Counted from the stretch's first letter, positions 1-9,230 are shown. The stretch is DNA of 64,000 nucleotides from Thiorhodococcus drewsii AZ1 (GCF_000224065.1 NZ_AFWT01000018.1:57344-121343), one strand, 5' to 3'. A program made the numbers and translations. Notes: generated by a model from the letters alone, not told the origin.

Positions 1-668
1 GCCCGCTCGGTGGAGAGCTCCCAATTGCTGTAGTTGCCGCTGAGCGGGCGCGCGTCCGTATGACCGGTGATGCTGATGCGATTGGGCACCTCGTTGATGA
101 TGGAGCCGAGTTCCTTGAGAATTTCCTTCGTGTAGTCTTTCAGCTGGGCGCTGCCGAGGTCGAACATGGTCCGGTTTTCCTTGTCGACGATCTGAATGCG
201 CAACCCTTCGGGCATGATGTCGATCAACAGTTGGTCCTTGTAAGGGGCCAGCGTCTGGCTATTGTCCAGCGCTTTCTCCAACACCTTGCGCAGCGACTCC
301 AGACGCTCTCGGTCCAGTTCCTCGGCCATCGCATCGATCTGATCCGCTGTCTGGATGGGCGGGGTCTCCGGCCCCATGTCGATCGCGCCCTCGAAATCGA
401 TGATGGAGGGTTTCGAGCCCGTTCCCTCTCCGACTGCCTGAGAGGGCGCGGTCGCGATGCCATCGAAGGCCGAGGGGTTGTTGAAGTATTTCGAGATGGC
501 GGCCTTTTGTTCCTTGGTGGTGGAACCCAGAATCCAGAGCAGCATGAAGAAGGCCATCATGGCAGTGGCGAAATCGGCAAAGGCGATCTTCCAGGCGCCG
601 CCGTGATGGCCGGCGTGTTTGACGACCTTTTTGACGATGATGGGCTGCTTGTTGGTATCGATGGCCAC
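1..668 (-). CDS. motB: Flagellar stator protein MotB (3' end outside the window)
   Basis: This is the peptidoglycan-anchored stator subunit that, with MotA, turns ion flow into flagellar rotation. The GTG start at 668 follows a GGGAG sequence, and about 222 codons are visible before the gene runs off the window. The single transmembrane segment contains the proton-binding aspartate (D32, in FADFATAMMAFF), and the OmpA-like peptidoglycan-binding domain is entered near the window edge (ITGHTDARPLSGNYSNWELS). It lies downstream of motA on the same strand, but 215 bases separate them, which is wide for this pair. A second, different stator pair (motC, motD) sits at 29-31 kb. Confidence 0.93.
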   Translation of the reverse strand, partial: MAIDTNKQPIIVKKVVKHAGHHGGAWKIAFADFATAMMAFFMLLWILGSTTKEQKAAISKYFNNPSAFDGIATAPSQAVGEGTGSKPSIIDFEGAIDMGPETPPIQTADQIDAMAEELDRERLESLRKVLEKALDNSQTLAPYKDQLLIDIMPEGLRIQIVDKENRTMFDLGSAQLKDYTKEILKELGSIINEVPNRISITGHTDARPLSGNYSNWELSTER

Positions 669-761
669 GCGGGAGTGCTCCCATGACGGCGCTTGCCGGA
701 AAAGCTCATGCTAAATTGACAGAAATCGCCTAGGGAAATGCTGATTGACCGCGTTTCCCGT

Positions 762-842
762 CCGGGCCACGGATGGCCCGGCATTTTCAAGCGCCTGAGC
801 GATTGAGAATGGAGCGAGTCGGAAACCGCGTTTTCGACTCGC
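762..842. other. Two perfect stem-loops between motA and motB
   Basis: One hairpin (762-781) has an 8-bp stem CCGGGCCA/TGGCCCGG with a 4-base loop. The second (814-842) has an 8-bp stem GCGAGTCG/CGACTCGC extended by a GAAA/TTTT pairing around a 5-base loop. Neither is followed by a run of T on the motA-motB sense strand, so they do not look like intrinsic terminators. They may be mRNA processing or stabilising structures that set the MotA to MotB ratio; that role is inference. Confidence 0.5.
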
Positions 843-883
843 GAGCTGATCTAATGCCCGGAAGGCATCTGATCCGCATCTCT

Positions 884-1735
884 CTAAGTGCCGCGCAGCT
901 GATGCTCCAGTTCGTTGAAGCTCGGTCTGAGCTCGGGTGGCATGGTCTTGCGGCCGAATTCGACTGCCACCTGCGGGCTGTAGCCCTGAACATTGGCGAG
1001 AATGCAGGCCTTGATGCATGCGAGGAAGCTCGTTTCCTGAGCGGCGAATTCCTCCATCATGCTGGCGATCGGGCTGACGAATCCATAGGCAACGAGGATG
1101 CCGGTAAGGGTTCCGACCAGGGCGGCGGCGACCAGGTTTCCAAGTTCCGACATGGGGCCGCCGAGCGCGGCCATGGTGTGGACGATGCCCAGCACGGCCG
1201 CCACGATACCGAAGGCGGGCAGGCCGTCGCCGACGCGCTGGATGGCTTGCGCCGGCTTCTCGGCATCGTGATGATGGGTCGCGAGTTCGACCTCCATGAG
1301 ATTGTCGAGTTCGAAGGGATTCATGTTGCCGCTGACGACCAGTCGCATGTAGTCCGAGATGAATTCGCAGGCATGATGATTGCTGAGTAGCCTCGGATAC
1401 TTCTGGAACAGGGGGCTGCTGGACGGCTCCTCAATATCGGATTCGATGCCCATCAGCCCTTCCTTGCGCGCCTTCGAGAACAGGGCATACATGAAGCCCA
1501 TGGCGTCCATATAGTCGGCCTGCTTGTACTTCGACCCGATGAACAGCATGGGGATGGATTTGAGCGACTTGATGACGACGCTCATCGGGTTGGCGATGAT
1601 GAATCCACCGAAGGCCGCGCCCAGGATGATGACGAGTTCGAATGGTTGCCAGAGGGCGGCGATATGGCCGCCGGCCAGGCTGAATCCACCGAGGACTGAG
1701 GCGAAGACGATGATGGCGCCAAGTATCAGCTTCAC
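884..1735 (-). CDS. motA: Flagellar stator protein MotA
   Basis: This is the four-helix inner-membrane stator subunit that pushes on FliG. I chose the GTG at 1735, giving 283 residues (MKLILGAIIVFASVLGGF), because it has an AAGAGGA ribosome binding site nine bases upstream and matches the usual MotA length and N-terminus. A longer reading from 1840 adds 35 residues unlike the family. Hydrophobic segments occur at the N-terminus (two) and around residues 160-220 (two), with the charged cytoplasmic loop between. It is divergent from the HDOD gene at 1897 and upstream of motB. Confidence 0.95.
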   Translation of the reverse strand: MKLILGAIIVFASVLGGFSLAGGHIAALWQPFELVIILGAAFGGFIIANPMSVVIKSLKSIPMLFIGSKYKQADYMDAMGFMYALFSKARKEGLMGIESDIEEPSSSPLFQKYPRLLSNHHACEFISDYMRLVVSGNMNPFELDNLMEVELATHHHDAEKPAQAIQRVGDGLPAFGIVAAVLGIVHTMAALGGPMSELGNLVAAALVGTLTGILVAYGFVSPIASMMEEFAAQETSFLACIKACILANVQGYSPQVAVEFGRKTMPPELRPSFNELEHQLRGT

Positions 1736-1896
1736 GCGACGGAATCCTCTTGGACGATGTTTGGCGTTGGCACGGTCCGCTTGAGAGGCGGCCTGCCAGC
1801 GGAAGATAATAATGAATTCGTGCCGCTCGTGCTTGGCCATCCATCGTGCGGGGCGGATCTATAGGCCGGCGATCAAAATGAGAGGAGGCCCCGAGC

Positions 1897-3318
1897 GTGC
1901 TTTCGAGCTGGTTGAGCAGGGTGACGGCGGAAGCCATGCCCGAAGAACTTCCCGTTTTGGCGCGGACGCGACGTCTTCTCCCTCTGGCGTTGGAGGACGA
2001 ACTGGCCCCGAGACGCAAGGTTGCCATGGCGCTTATGGTGGATCCGGGTCTGGCCCTGCGGGTGCTGCAGTGCGCGAACGCCATCCCTCATCGCCATTTC
2101 GATGCCGAGGTCTCCATGCTGGAGGACGCCACGCACATGCTGGGAAGCCAGCGGCTGCTCGGCATCGCGACCGAGGCGAGCGTGGCGGAACAGGTGCTCG
2201 ACGCCAATCGTTTGGAGCGCTACCGGCGTAGTGCCGGGCGCGCCGTGCTGGCGGCCCTTCTGGCCCAGGATTGGGCGCAGATCGATCGCGATCGGTTTCC
2301 CTCCGAGGTGAGTTTGGCCGCCCTACTGAACAATCTGGGCGAACTCTATCTGCTCGCGCATGGCGACGCTCGAATGGGGCGCTATCTGGAGATGGTCGAG
2401 GTGCTGCATATCTTTCCGCACGAGGCCGAGTACATGTCTCTTGGGGAGAGTCTCGAAGAGCTAGGTCATGTGCTGGCGGTGCGCTGGGGGTTGCCTGAGA
2501 TGGTTCGGGAGGCGATGCGGGCTCGCAACGCCCAACACTTGAGAACGCTCTGCGTGATGTTGGCGACCCAGACGGCGCGTTATGCCTTTGCCGGATGGCG
2601 ACATCCCGCGCAGTTCACCGACCTCCGCCTGGCCTCCGAGATGCTGGGTATGGACATCGCGTCCCTGATCCAGCGGGTGAATCATGTGGTGGAGGGCTTC
2701 AACCGAATCGGAGCGAACTACGGCATTACCACAGTTTTGCGTTTGCCCCTCAATACAGAGGGCGTTTTGATTTCCGGTGCCAGGCTCGCCGAGTCGACCA
2801 ATGTCTGTCTGGCCCCGAGACGCGACGACTATCAGACCGCCGAGCGTTTGCTGCGGGCGGCGGAATCGGAGGAGCGAGAATCGCTTTTGAAGGTGTTGTT
2901 GCGCGGATTGCACCGGGGGCTCGGGTTGAACCGGGTCGTGTTCGCGAGCTATTCGGCCCGTGCCAATACCTTTCGGCCTGAGTCTCTGGTTGGGACGGAT
3001 TTCGAGCCGGCCTTCAACCGTTTCAGTCTGTCGCTCGCCGAGGCCGGCTGTCTGGAGTTTCTGATGGAGCGCCCCGGGTCATTGTGGTTGAGCGACGAAA
3101 ATGCTCCGGAGTTGCTGCCGCGCCTGCCGGCGCAGCTGTTGGAGTTGATCGGAGTCGAGCGCTTCTTTGTCATGTCGCTTTGGGTCGAAGGGCGTCCGAT
3201 CGGCATGGTTTACGCCGATCGCCGCACTGCCGATTGTCGGCTCGATGCGGCGACCTTCGATGCTTTCCAACGCCTGGTGGGGCTGGCTGGGTTGGCCTTG
3301 GAACGGCGGCCGGCATGA
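1897..3318 (+). CDS. HDOD domain protein with C-terminal GAF-like domain
   Basis: The protein (473 residues) has an HDOD domain at roughly residues 15-230, recognisable from LALRVLQCANAI, DATHMLGSQRLLGIA and LLNNLGELYLLAHG, and a GAF-like region near residues 320-470 (FFVMSLWVEGRPIGMVYADR). HDOD proteins are related to HD phosphohydrolases but usually lack the metal-binding residues and act as signalling adaptors, often in motility and c-di-GMP circuits. The GTG start at 1897 has a strong AGAGGAGG site eight bases upstream. It is divergent from motA and convergent with the comFB-like gene, so it is probably a single transcription unit. Its ligand and partner cannot be told from the sequence. 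Confidence 0.85.
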   Translation: MLSSWLSRVTAEAMPEELPVLARTRRLLPLALEDELAPRRKVAMALMVDPGLALRVLQCANAIPHRHFDAEVSMLEDATHMLGSQRLLGIATEASVAEQVLDANRLERYRRSAGRAVLAALLAQDWAQIDRDRFPSEVSLAALLNNLGELYLLAHGDARMGRYLEMVEVLHIFPHEAEYMSLGESLEELGHVLAVRWGLPEMVREAMRARNAQHLRTLCVMLATQTARYAFAGWRHPAQFTDLRLASEMLGMDIASLIQRVNHVVEGFNRIGANYGITTVLRLPLNTEGVLISGARLAESTNVCLAPRRDDYQTAERLLRAAESEERESLLKVLLRGLHRGLGLNRVVFASYSARANTFRPESLVGTDFEPAFNRFSLSLAEAGCLEFLMERPGSLWLSDENAPELLPRLPAQLLELIGVERFFVMSLWVEGRPIGMVYADRRTADCRLDAATFDAFQRLVGLAGLALERRPA

Positions 3319-3339
3319 CTCGCCGGGGGCTTGCGAGTG

Positions 3340-3624
3340 TCAGTCGAGGTTCTGATCGCGGTCTTCGCTGCGGCGCTGGATGGTCATGCGCGCCTTCTCG
3401 ACTGCCTCGTTGACCTGTCGCTGCATCCGATCCTGTTCCTCGTCGCTGAGGTGGGAGGCCAGGTCGATCGAGTGTCTGATGTAACGGGGTGGTAAATTGT
3501 TGAGTGCAACGCAGGCGAGATCCTCGATATAGGCTGCCTCGTCGGGTGCCTTATCCGTTTCGATGGCCTCTCGAATGCACTCCATGACGAGTCGCTCATA
3601 ATAGTTGCCGATGTTGGATGGCAT
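3340..3624 (-). CDS. ComFB-family small protein
   Basis: The 94-residue product (MPSNIGNYYERLVMEC...) shows the ComFB pattern: NYYERLVME at residues 7-15 and LACVALNNLPPRYIRHS around residues 36-52, followed by a charged helix. ComFB domain proteins in cyanobacteria and Bacillus have been linked to c-di-GMP binding and to competence or motility; whether this one binds a nucleotide is inference. I start at the internal ATG at 3624 because the upstream extension has no family resemblance. The gene is divergent from the PilZ-like gene at 3800 and convergent with the HDOD gene. Confidence 0.75.
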   Translation of the reverse strand: MPSNIGNYYERLVMECIREAIETDKAPDEAAYIEDLACVALNNLPPRYIRHSIDLASHLSDEEQDRMQRQVNEAVEKARMTIQRRSEDRDQNLD

Positions 3625-3691
3625 CTGCGTACCTGTTCGGGTAGATGGTGTCGTGGTATTGAATCGGGCGATGCCCTTGCGATCCGGGCCG

Positions 3692-3706
3692 TAAGATTCG
3701 ATCTTA
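3692..3706. promoter_or_regulatory. Short inverted repeat in the comFB/PilZ divergent region
   Basis: TAAGAT-TCG-ATCTTA is a perfect 6-bp inverted repeat with a 3-base spacer in the 175 bases between the two divergent genes. It could be an operator, but it is a single short palindrome and no regulator is identified. Confidence 0.25.
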
Positions 3707-3799
3707 GCAAGTGTGGCCCTCTCGGTGTGAATCCCTTTCCCCTTGACCCTGAAGCGGTTAGGATCCTCCGGGCATAGTCTGGTTGGGCGTGGTGGCTGC

Positions 3800-4348
3800 A
3801 TGAGGAAAGAGATCTGGCGCGATGTGCTTGGTGACGACCTCTCGGTGACCCTGGAGCTTGCGGTCGGTCCGAGCGAGCGCCCGATCACCGCAGGCGATGC
3901 CGCCGTGCGTCTGTTCGACGCGATTGCCATGCTTGAAGAGGGAGTGCAGGTCCGCTCCAAGGATGATCCTCCGGCGCCGGAGCTGCAACGGCTGGAAGTC
4001 AAGATCGATCTTTTGACCGATCTGGTTTCATCGTTGCTCGCCGATCGAATCCCGCAAGGCTCTGCCGTGACCGTGAGTGCCGATGGGTTGGTCCTTTCCG
4101 CCTGTGTGCTGTCACCGAGCTGCGATCGTATCGAGGTCTATCCCTGTCACTGGCTCGCTCAGCCGGTGGTCTTGGAACTGGGGCCGATTGTGCTGCGGGA
4201 TGGCGCGTGTGGCGCGAGCTGGCGTTGTCGGGATCCGGGTCTCCGCGATGCGATCGGTCGATGGGTCTTTCGCATGCATCGACGTGAGGTGGCTCGGCGG
4301 CGAATGCGCGACGATCCACGCCAGGATGTGTCGCGACGTGGCGCCTAA
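3800..4348 (+). CDS. Atypical PilZ-like domain protein
   Basis: The product is 182 residues from the ATG at 3800. A helical segment [20 protein letters not shown] (about residues 64-83) followed by a beta region with [10 protein letters not shown] (about 91-100) resembles the atypical PilZ family of c-di-GMP receptors, which begins with the same LDLLxxLxxxLL helix. The canonical RxxxR motif is not obvious at the domain start, so binding is uncertain. The C-terminus is very basic ([14 protein letters not shown]). It lies directly upstream of fleQ with 88 bases between its stop and my chosen fleQ start, which suggests a shared transcript. An alternative start at 3743 exists. Confidence 0.6.
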   Translation: MRKEIWRDVLGDDLSVTLELAVGPSERPITAGDAAVRLFDAIAMLEEGVQVRSKDDPPAPELQRLEVKIDLLTDLVSSLLADRIPQGSAVTVSADGLVLSACVLSPSCDRIEVYPCHWLAQPVVLELGPIVLRDGACGASWRCRDPGLRDAIGRWVFRMHRREVARRRMRDDPRQDVSRRGA

Positions 4349-4436
4349 TGCCGTGTTTGACGGCTCCTATCCATCGAATTCGTTCAGTCATTTTAAGGAT
4401 TGCGTAGGGTCTTATGGACTCGGGGAATCAGCACAG

Positions 4437-5819
4437 GTGTTGAGAATTGGTCTGCACGGTCAAGCGTCGGCGCGCATCGCGACCGCTTGTATCCTGGAAT
4501 TCCTCGGTTGCGAGGTCTGCGAGGTGAAGGCTCCGGATGCGATTCCGTCGGGTCTTTCGGCGCTATGGCTGTGCGATACGCCGTCCGTGTTGGCACGAAC
4601 GCTGGACGCAGTGCAGGATTCTCTCGCCGCGCCGCTGGTCTGTCAGCCCACGGAGGACCCTGGGCAGGAGGCGGCGAATCTGCGGCGACGTGCCTTCGTC
4701 GTCACCTCGCCCCTGACGCCCGGACAGGTCATTCAGGTTTTGCAGCGGTTGCAATGTGGAGTCGGACTCGACGCTGTGGCGGATGTCGGATTGGTCGGCC
4801 GTCATGTGACCATGCTCAACGTCAAGCGTCTCATCGCGCAGGTCGCCAACACGGATGCCACGGTACTGATCCTTGGCGAAACCGGATCAGGCAAAGAGGT
4901 CGTCGCTCGCGCCATCCATGCGGCCTCGAACCGCTCGGGCAAACCCTTCGTTGCGGTCAATTGCGGGGCCATCCCTCCAGATTTGCTGGAGAGCGAGCTG
5001 TTCGGGCATGAGAAGGGGGCCTTTACCGGCGCGTTCACTGCCCGTGCCGGACGTTTCGAGCTGGCTGACGACGGTGTTCTCTTTCTGGATGAGATTGGGG
5101 ACATGCCTTTGCCGATGCAGGTCAAGCTGCTGCGCGTGTTGCAGGAGCGAACCTTTGAGCGGGTTGGTTCGAATAAGCCGCTGCAGACCAACGCACGCAT
5201 CATTTCAGCGACCCATCGCAATCTGGAAGAGGCGGTGGACGCTGGAAATTTTCGGCAAGATCTCTTTTTTCGCCTGAACGTCTTTCCGGTTGATCTTCCT
5301 TCGCTGCGGGAGCGTCGCAGCGATATTCCGCTGCTGATCGCGACGCTGGAGCAGCGTCTGAAAGAGCAGGGGGCAACTCCGGCCAATCTGACCCCGGCCG
5401 TGATCGCGCATCTCGAATCGCACGCTTGGCCGGGAAATATCCGCGAACTGGCCAATTTGCTCGAACAGTTGTCCATTATGTATCCGGATCAGTTGGTCGA
5501 TCTCGCCCAGCTGCCGTCGAAATTTCGGCCCTCTCAGCTGGATCCCGTGTTGGAGCCTCTTGAGTCGTCGCCCGCTGTCGGTTCGCATGAAGAGACCGTG
5601 CACGCTGGCACGGTGACGGGCCTGCCTCCGGAGGGGACCGAGCTGCGCGAATATATGAATGAGCTGGAGCGTCAGATGATCGTCATTGCCCTCACCGAGA
5701 ATGATTTCGTGGTTGCGCGCGCGGCGCGACGTTTGGGGATGCGGCGGACGACGCTGGTCGAGCGGATGAGAAAGTTCGGTCTTGAGCGCGACGCCCGTGA
5801 TGCGACGCAAGATCTCTGA
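4437..5819 (+). CDS. fleQ: Sigma-54-dependent flagellar master regulator FleQ/FlrA
   Basis: This bacterial enhancer-binding protein activates RpoN promoters of early flagellar genes. It has a degenerate receiver-like N-domain, an AAA+ domain with Walker A GETGSGKE (residue ~147), the sigma-54 contact loop GAFTGAF (~194) and Walker [10 protein letters not shown], and a Fis-type helix-turn-helix at the C-terminus ([20 protein letters not shown]). The GTG at 4437 gives 460 residues, aligns with the start of known FleQ proteins and has GGGGA ten bases upstream; an in-frame ATG at 4326 would overlap the upstream gene. The LFRS c-di-GMP motif of Pseudomonas aeruginosa FleQ is absent: the residues before LVG are ADVG. 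No fleS/fleR pair follows. Confidence 0.92.
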   Translation: MLRIGLHGQASARIATACILEFLGCEVCEVKAPDAIPSGLSALWLCDTPSVLARTLDAVQDSLAAPLVCQPTEDPGQEAANLRRRAFVVTSPLTPGQVIQVLQRLQCGVGLDAVADVGLVGRHVTMLNVKRLIAQVANTDATVLILGETGSGKEVVARAIHAASNRSGKPFVAVNCGAIPPDLLESELFGHEKGAFTGAFTARAGRFELADDGVLFLDEIGDMPLPMQVKLLRVLQERTFERVGSNKPLQTNARIISATHRNLEEAVDAGNFRQDLFFRLNVFPVDLPSLRERRSDIPLLIATLEQRLKEQGATPANLTPAVIAHLESHAWPGNIRELANLLEQLSIMYPDQLVDLAQLPSKFRPSQLDPVLEPLESSPAVGSHEETVHAGTVTGLPPEGTELREYMNELERQMIVIALTENDFVVARAARRLGMRRTTLVERMRKFGLERDARDATQDL

Positions 5820-5846
5820 ACGCGACGGCCCGTGCGGAGTCGAAGC

Positions 5847-5860
5847 GTCAATATATTGTC
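5847..5860. promoter_or_regulatory. Candidate FleQ binding site
   Basis: GTCAATATATTGTC matches 12 of 14 positions of the FleQ box described in Pseudomonas (GTCAATAAATTGAC). It lies 212 bases upstream of the sigma-54 promoter of fliE and 28 bases after the fleQ stop codon, a typical enhancer distance. Binding is inferred. Confidence 0.55.
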
Positions 5861-6058
5861 TCTCCGAATCGGTCGCTCGTAGCGTTTGTCTCTCACGCCG
5901 CTTCGCCGGCTGACTTTGTTCGCGATTTTCTCATCCCTTCGGATGGCGCTCCCCATCGCCTGCGTCCGCGCAAGCCCCGTGTTCTGATCCTCGCGTCCCG
6001 ATTGGGCGTTTCGCTGTCCTTCCGATTCGATCCGCGCGTCTCCCGTTCGTTTGTACGA

Positions 6059-6074
6059 TGGCTCTGAATTTGCA
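6059..6074 (+). promoter_or_regulatory. Sigma-54 promoter of the fliE operon
   Basis: TGGCTCTGAATTTGCA fits the -24/-12 consensus TGGCACG-N4-TTGCA, with the invariant GG and GC spaced exactly ten bases apart. The fliE start is 82 bases downstream. FleQ, encoded immediately upstream, would be the activator. Confidence 0.8.
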
Positions 6075-6155
6075 TGGACAGGGCATCGTTCCCATCACGC
6101 CAGGTATTGACTGGCATTTGGGGCAGGGCCCTGGCGAATCACGGAGACGGCAGAT

Positions 6156-6494
6156 ATGAGCGAAATGCAGATTCAGAATGTGCTGCAGCAGATGCGCGCA
6201 CTCTCTCAGTCTGGCCGCGTTGAGGGAGCCGAGCCCGTCTCTAAAGTTGAGCCAGCCCGCGAGCTCGACGGGGAGGATTTCGCAAGCACGATGCGTGATG
6301 CCATTCGTTCCGTGAACCAGATTCAGAAAGAAGCAACGACCATGCAGACTCAATTCGAACTCGGCGACGCCAATGTCTCCTTGCCTCAGGTGATGGTGGC
6401 GATGAACAAATCCTCGATCGCCTTCGAGGCAACCAATCAGGTACGCAACCGGTTGCTGTCGGCCTACCAAGAAGTGATGAGCATGCAGGTCTAA
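6156..6494 (+). CDS. fliE: Flagellar hook-basal body protein FliE
   Basis: FliE joins the MS ring to the rod and is the first substrate of flagellar export. The 112-residue protein has the conserved C-terminal helix with VSLPQVMVAMNKSSIAFEA and VRNRLLSAYQEVMSMQV. GGAG lies nine bases before the ATG. It is the first gene of the fliEFGHIJ run, behind the sigma-54 promoter at 6059. Confidence 0.97.
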   Translation: MSEMQIQNVLQQMRALSQSGRVEGAEPVSKVEPARELDGEDFASTMRDAIRSVNQIQKEATTMQTQFELGDANVSLPQVMVAMNKSSIAFEATNQVRNRLLSAYQEVMSMQV

Positions 6495-6529
6495 GGGCGT
6501 TACGGTTGCGATAGCGGAGACACTCGTCA

Positions 6530-8230
6530 ATGGCGTCCTCTCTCACCGCCGCTTTGTCAACGGGCCTCGATACGTTCAAGGAAATGTCCGTCGGGCGTCA
6601 GGTTGCGCTCATCGGAATGGTGACGGGCGGTATCGTGGCGGCCGCCGCCATCCTCTTCTGGGCCTTGAAGCCCACCTATGCCCCGCTGTTCGGACAGCTG
6701 GAGGAGGAGGAAGCGGCCGAGATCATGAAGTCCCTGACGCAGATGGGCGTGCCCTACAAGGTCGACAATGCCTCGGGTCGGATCGAGATTCCCAAACAGC
6801 GGGTCGCCGAGACCCGTTTGCTGTTGGCTGGGCAAGGGTTGCCGAAGAGCGCCGATATCGGTTTCGAACTCCTGCAACAGGATTCCGGGTTCGGAACCAG
6901 CCGCCTGATCGAGGGTGCCCGCTATCAGCGCGCGCTTGAGGGCGAGTTGGGGCGTTCCGTGGCGACGCTGGAGCCGGTCGAGTCGGCACGCGTGCATCTT
7001 GCCCAGGCCGAGCGCTCGGTCTTCGTGCGCGAACGTACGCCGCCGAGCGCCTCTGTGGTCGTGCGTCTCGCGGGAAATCGGAGTCTGACCGACGCCCAGG
7101 TTGCAGCGATCGTGCATCTGGTGTCATCGAGCGTCCCGGAGCTTTTGCCGGAGCGTGTGACCGTCGTCGATCAGACCGGCCGCCTCATGACCGCCAAGGA
7201 CGATAACGAGGGAAGCAAGCTGACGCTCGATAATTTGGACTACACGCGGCGTGTCGAAGCGGGTTTCGTCGAACGTGTTCAGAGCCTGCTGACGCCCATC
7301 GTGGGGCGTGATCGGGTGCGGGTGCAGGTTGCCGCTGACGTGGATTTTTCACGGGTAGAGCGTACTCAGGAAAGCTACGATCCGGATCGCACGGCGATCC
7401 GTTCGGAACAGACCAGCGAGGAGGAGAAGATTGGCGCAGATCCAGCGATCGGGGGTATTCCCGGCGCGCTGACCAATCAGCCGCCGCAGGGCGGTATCAC
7501 CGGGCGGCAGCAGCAGGCGGCCGATGCCTCCTCCGTCGTTCCGAGCAGTCGCAGCCAGCAGGCGACCCGCAACTACGAGGTCGATCGCACCATCGCTCAC
7601 GTCCAGGAAACCCCTGGAGGAGTGAAGCGTCTATCGACGGCCGTGGTCATCGACTACCAGGATCAGACCAACGATCAGGGCGAGCCCGTGCGTGTCCCTC
7701 GATCCGAGGATGAGATGGACAAGATCCGCGCACTGGTGCGCGGGGCTGTCGGTTTCAACGAGGCTCGGGGCGATTCTCTGAATGTGAGCTCGGTCTCTTT
7801 TGTGCCTGATACACTTGATGATGAAGCGTCCAAGTTTTGGACCGAACCCTGGTTTCTCGAACTGGTCAAAATCGTCGGCGGTTTCCTGACAGCCCTGCTC
7901 GTTCTCCTCATGGTGGTCAAGCCGGCGTTACAGCAGTTGGTTCCCAAGCCTATTGAGTCGCAGGAGGCGCTCGAAGGTGCCGCTGGCGAGGATGGAACCC
8001 GCGCCCTGACTGATGAGTCTGGTGCGGGTGAGGATGGCGACGAGGGCGAGGAGGGTGACGAGGAGCAGCTGGCCTTGACCCAAGGTTCTTCGGGGATTGC
8101 TGCGCTGCTCGGACCCCGGGGGAATGAGCAGCAGAATATGGATCTCGAAGCCGTGCGTGAGATGATCAAAGAGGATCCCAAACTGGTCGTTCAAGTAATC
8201 AAATCCTGGTTGGATGGCGATGGCAACTGA
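6530..8230 (+). CDS. fliF: Flagellar MS-ring protein FliF
   Basis: FliF forms the MS ring, the membrane base of the flagellum. The 566-residue protein has an N-terminal transmembrane segment (about 24-46), the paired ring-building domains, and a second transmembrane segment near 441-463 (ELVKIVGGFLTALLVLLMVV). The cytoplasmic tail contains a strongly acidic stretch (DEGEEGDEEQ) and ends in the FliG-binding helix EMIKEDPKLVVQVIKSWL. It overlaps fliG by 17 bases. Confidence 0.97.
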   Translation: MASSLTAALSTGLDTFKEMSVGRQVALIGMVTGGIVAAAAILFWALKPTYAPLFGQLEEEEAAEIMKSLTQMGVPYKVDNASGRIEIPKQRVAETRLLLAGQGLPKSADIGFELLQQDSGFGTSRLIEGARYQRALEGELGRSVATLEPVESARVHLAQAERSVFVRERTPPSASVVVRLAGNRSLTDAQVAAIVHLVSSSVPELLPERVTVVDQTGRLMTAKDDNEGSKLTLDNLDYTRRVEAGFVERVQSLLTPIVGRDRVRVQVAADVDFSRVERTQESYDPDRTAIRSEQTSEEEKIGADPAIGGIPGALTNQPPQGGITGRQQQAADASSVVPSSRSQQATRNYEVDRTIAHVQETPGGVKRLSTAVVIDYQDQTNDQGEPVRVPRSEDEMDKIRALVRGAVGFNEARGDSLNVSSVSFVPDTLDDEASKFWTEPWFLELVKIVGGFLTALLVLLMVVKPALQQLVPKPIESQEALEGAAGEDGTRALTDESGAGEDGDEGEEGDEEQLALTQGSSGIAALLGPRGNEQQNMDLEAVREMIKEDPKLVVQVIKSWLDGDGN

Positions 8231-9230
8231 TCCCTCGAAAATGACCGGTCCCGAGCGGACTGCGGTTTTTATGATGAGCCTCGGCGAGGCGTCTGCGGCC
8301 GAGATCCTGCGCCACATGGGACCGAAGGAGGTTCAGAAGATCGGTACGGCGATGGCGTCCCTGGATAAGGTGACGCGATCGGATATCGACTATGTGCTGC
8401 GCGAGTTCTCGGAGGCCGTACAGGACCAAACCTCGCTCGGTGTTGGCGCCGACGACTATGTGCGCAGCGTGCTGATGTCTGCTTTGGGAGAGGACAAGGC
8501 GTCCGGCCTCATCGACCGGATTCTCCTCGGGCGCAATTCAAAGGGTTTGGAGGCGCTCAAGTGGCTCGATCCGCGCGCCATTGCCGAACTGATCCGCAAC
8601 GAGCATCCCCAGATCGTCGCGATCGTGCTGTCGCATCTGGATCCGGATCAGTCGGCGGAGACCATGTCCTATTTGCCGGAGCGGATGCAGTCCGATCTGA
8701 TTCTGCGCATCGCGACACTGGATGGTGTACAGCCGGCCGCCTTGCAGGAACTCGACGAGATCCTGGAGCAACAGCTCTCCGGTAAGAATACGGCGAAGTC
8801 TTCCATGATCGGTGGCGTCAAGGCTGCGGCCGAAATTCTGAATTTCGTGGATACGGCGCTCGAGTCCGTGATCATGGAGAGCGTCAATCAGGTCGACGAG
8901 GATCTGGCCGAGCGTATCCAGGAGCTGATGTTTGTCTTTGGCAATTTGGTCGGTGTCGACGATCGCGGCATCCAGACCCTGCTGCGCGAGGTCTCGACCG
9001 AATCCCTGGTGCTCGCCCTCAAGGGTGCCGAGGAGGAGCTCCGAGACAAGATCTTCAAGAATATGTCCAAGCGCGCCGCAGAGATGCTGAGAGACGACCT
9101 CGAAACCAAGGGCCCGGTTCGGGTCAGCGATGTCGAGGTGGCTCAGAAGGAAATTCTGGCTGTTGCCAGACGGCTTGCCGATAGCGGCGAAATCGTTCTC
9201 GGTGCCAAGGGTGGTGAGGGCATGTTGTGA
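8214..9230 (+). CDS. fliG: Flagellar motor switch protein FliG
   Basis: FliG is the C-ring subunit that contacts the stators and generates torque. The 338-residue protein has the three armadillo-like domains, with the EHPQ motif ([14 protein letters not shown]) in the middle domain and the charged torque helix near the C-terminus ([22 protein letters not shown]). A second ATG lies two codons downstream. It overlaps fliF at the front and shares GTGA with fliH at the end. Confidence 0.97.
   Translation: MAMATDPSKMTGPERTAVFMMSLGEASAAEILRHMGPKEVQKIGTAMASLDKVTRSDIDYVLREFSEAVQDQTSLGVGADDYVRSVLMSALGEDKASGLIDRILLGRNSKGLEALKWLDPRAIAELIRNEHPQIVAIVLSHLDPDQSAETMSYLPERMQSDLILRIATLDGVQPAALQELDEILEQQLSGKNTAKSSMIGGVKAAAEILNFVDTALESVIMESVNQVDEDLAERIQELMFVFGNLVGVDDRGIQTLLREVSTESLVLALKGAEEELRDKIFKNMSKRAAEMLRDDLETKGPVRVSDVEVAQKEILAVARRLADSGEIVLGAKGGEGML

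Larger units (their letters stand above)
5820..6155 (+). promoter_or_regulatory. Intergenic control region fleQ-fliE
   Basis: These 336 bases hold no credible gene. They contain a FleQ-box-like palindrome near the start and a sigma-54 promoter 82 bases before fliE, described separately. The spacing of about 200 bases between them is right for an upstream activator site acting by DNA looping. Confidence 0.7.

Noticed and set aside
712..720. TAAATTGAC between motA and motB as a FleQ site
   Set aside because: Only one half of the palindrome matches (9 of 14 bases).
762..781. Hairpin as transcription terminator after motA
   Set aside because: No U-rich tract follows on the motA sense strand.
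6112..6127. TGGCATTTGGGGCAGG just before fliE as a sigma-54 promoter
   Set aside because: The GG and GC elements are two bases too close; the match at 6059-6074 has correct spacing.
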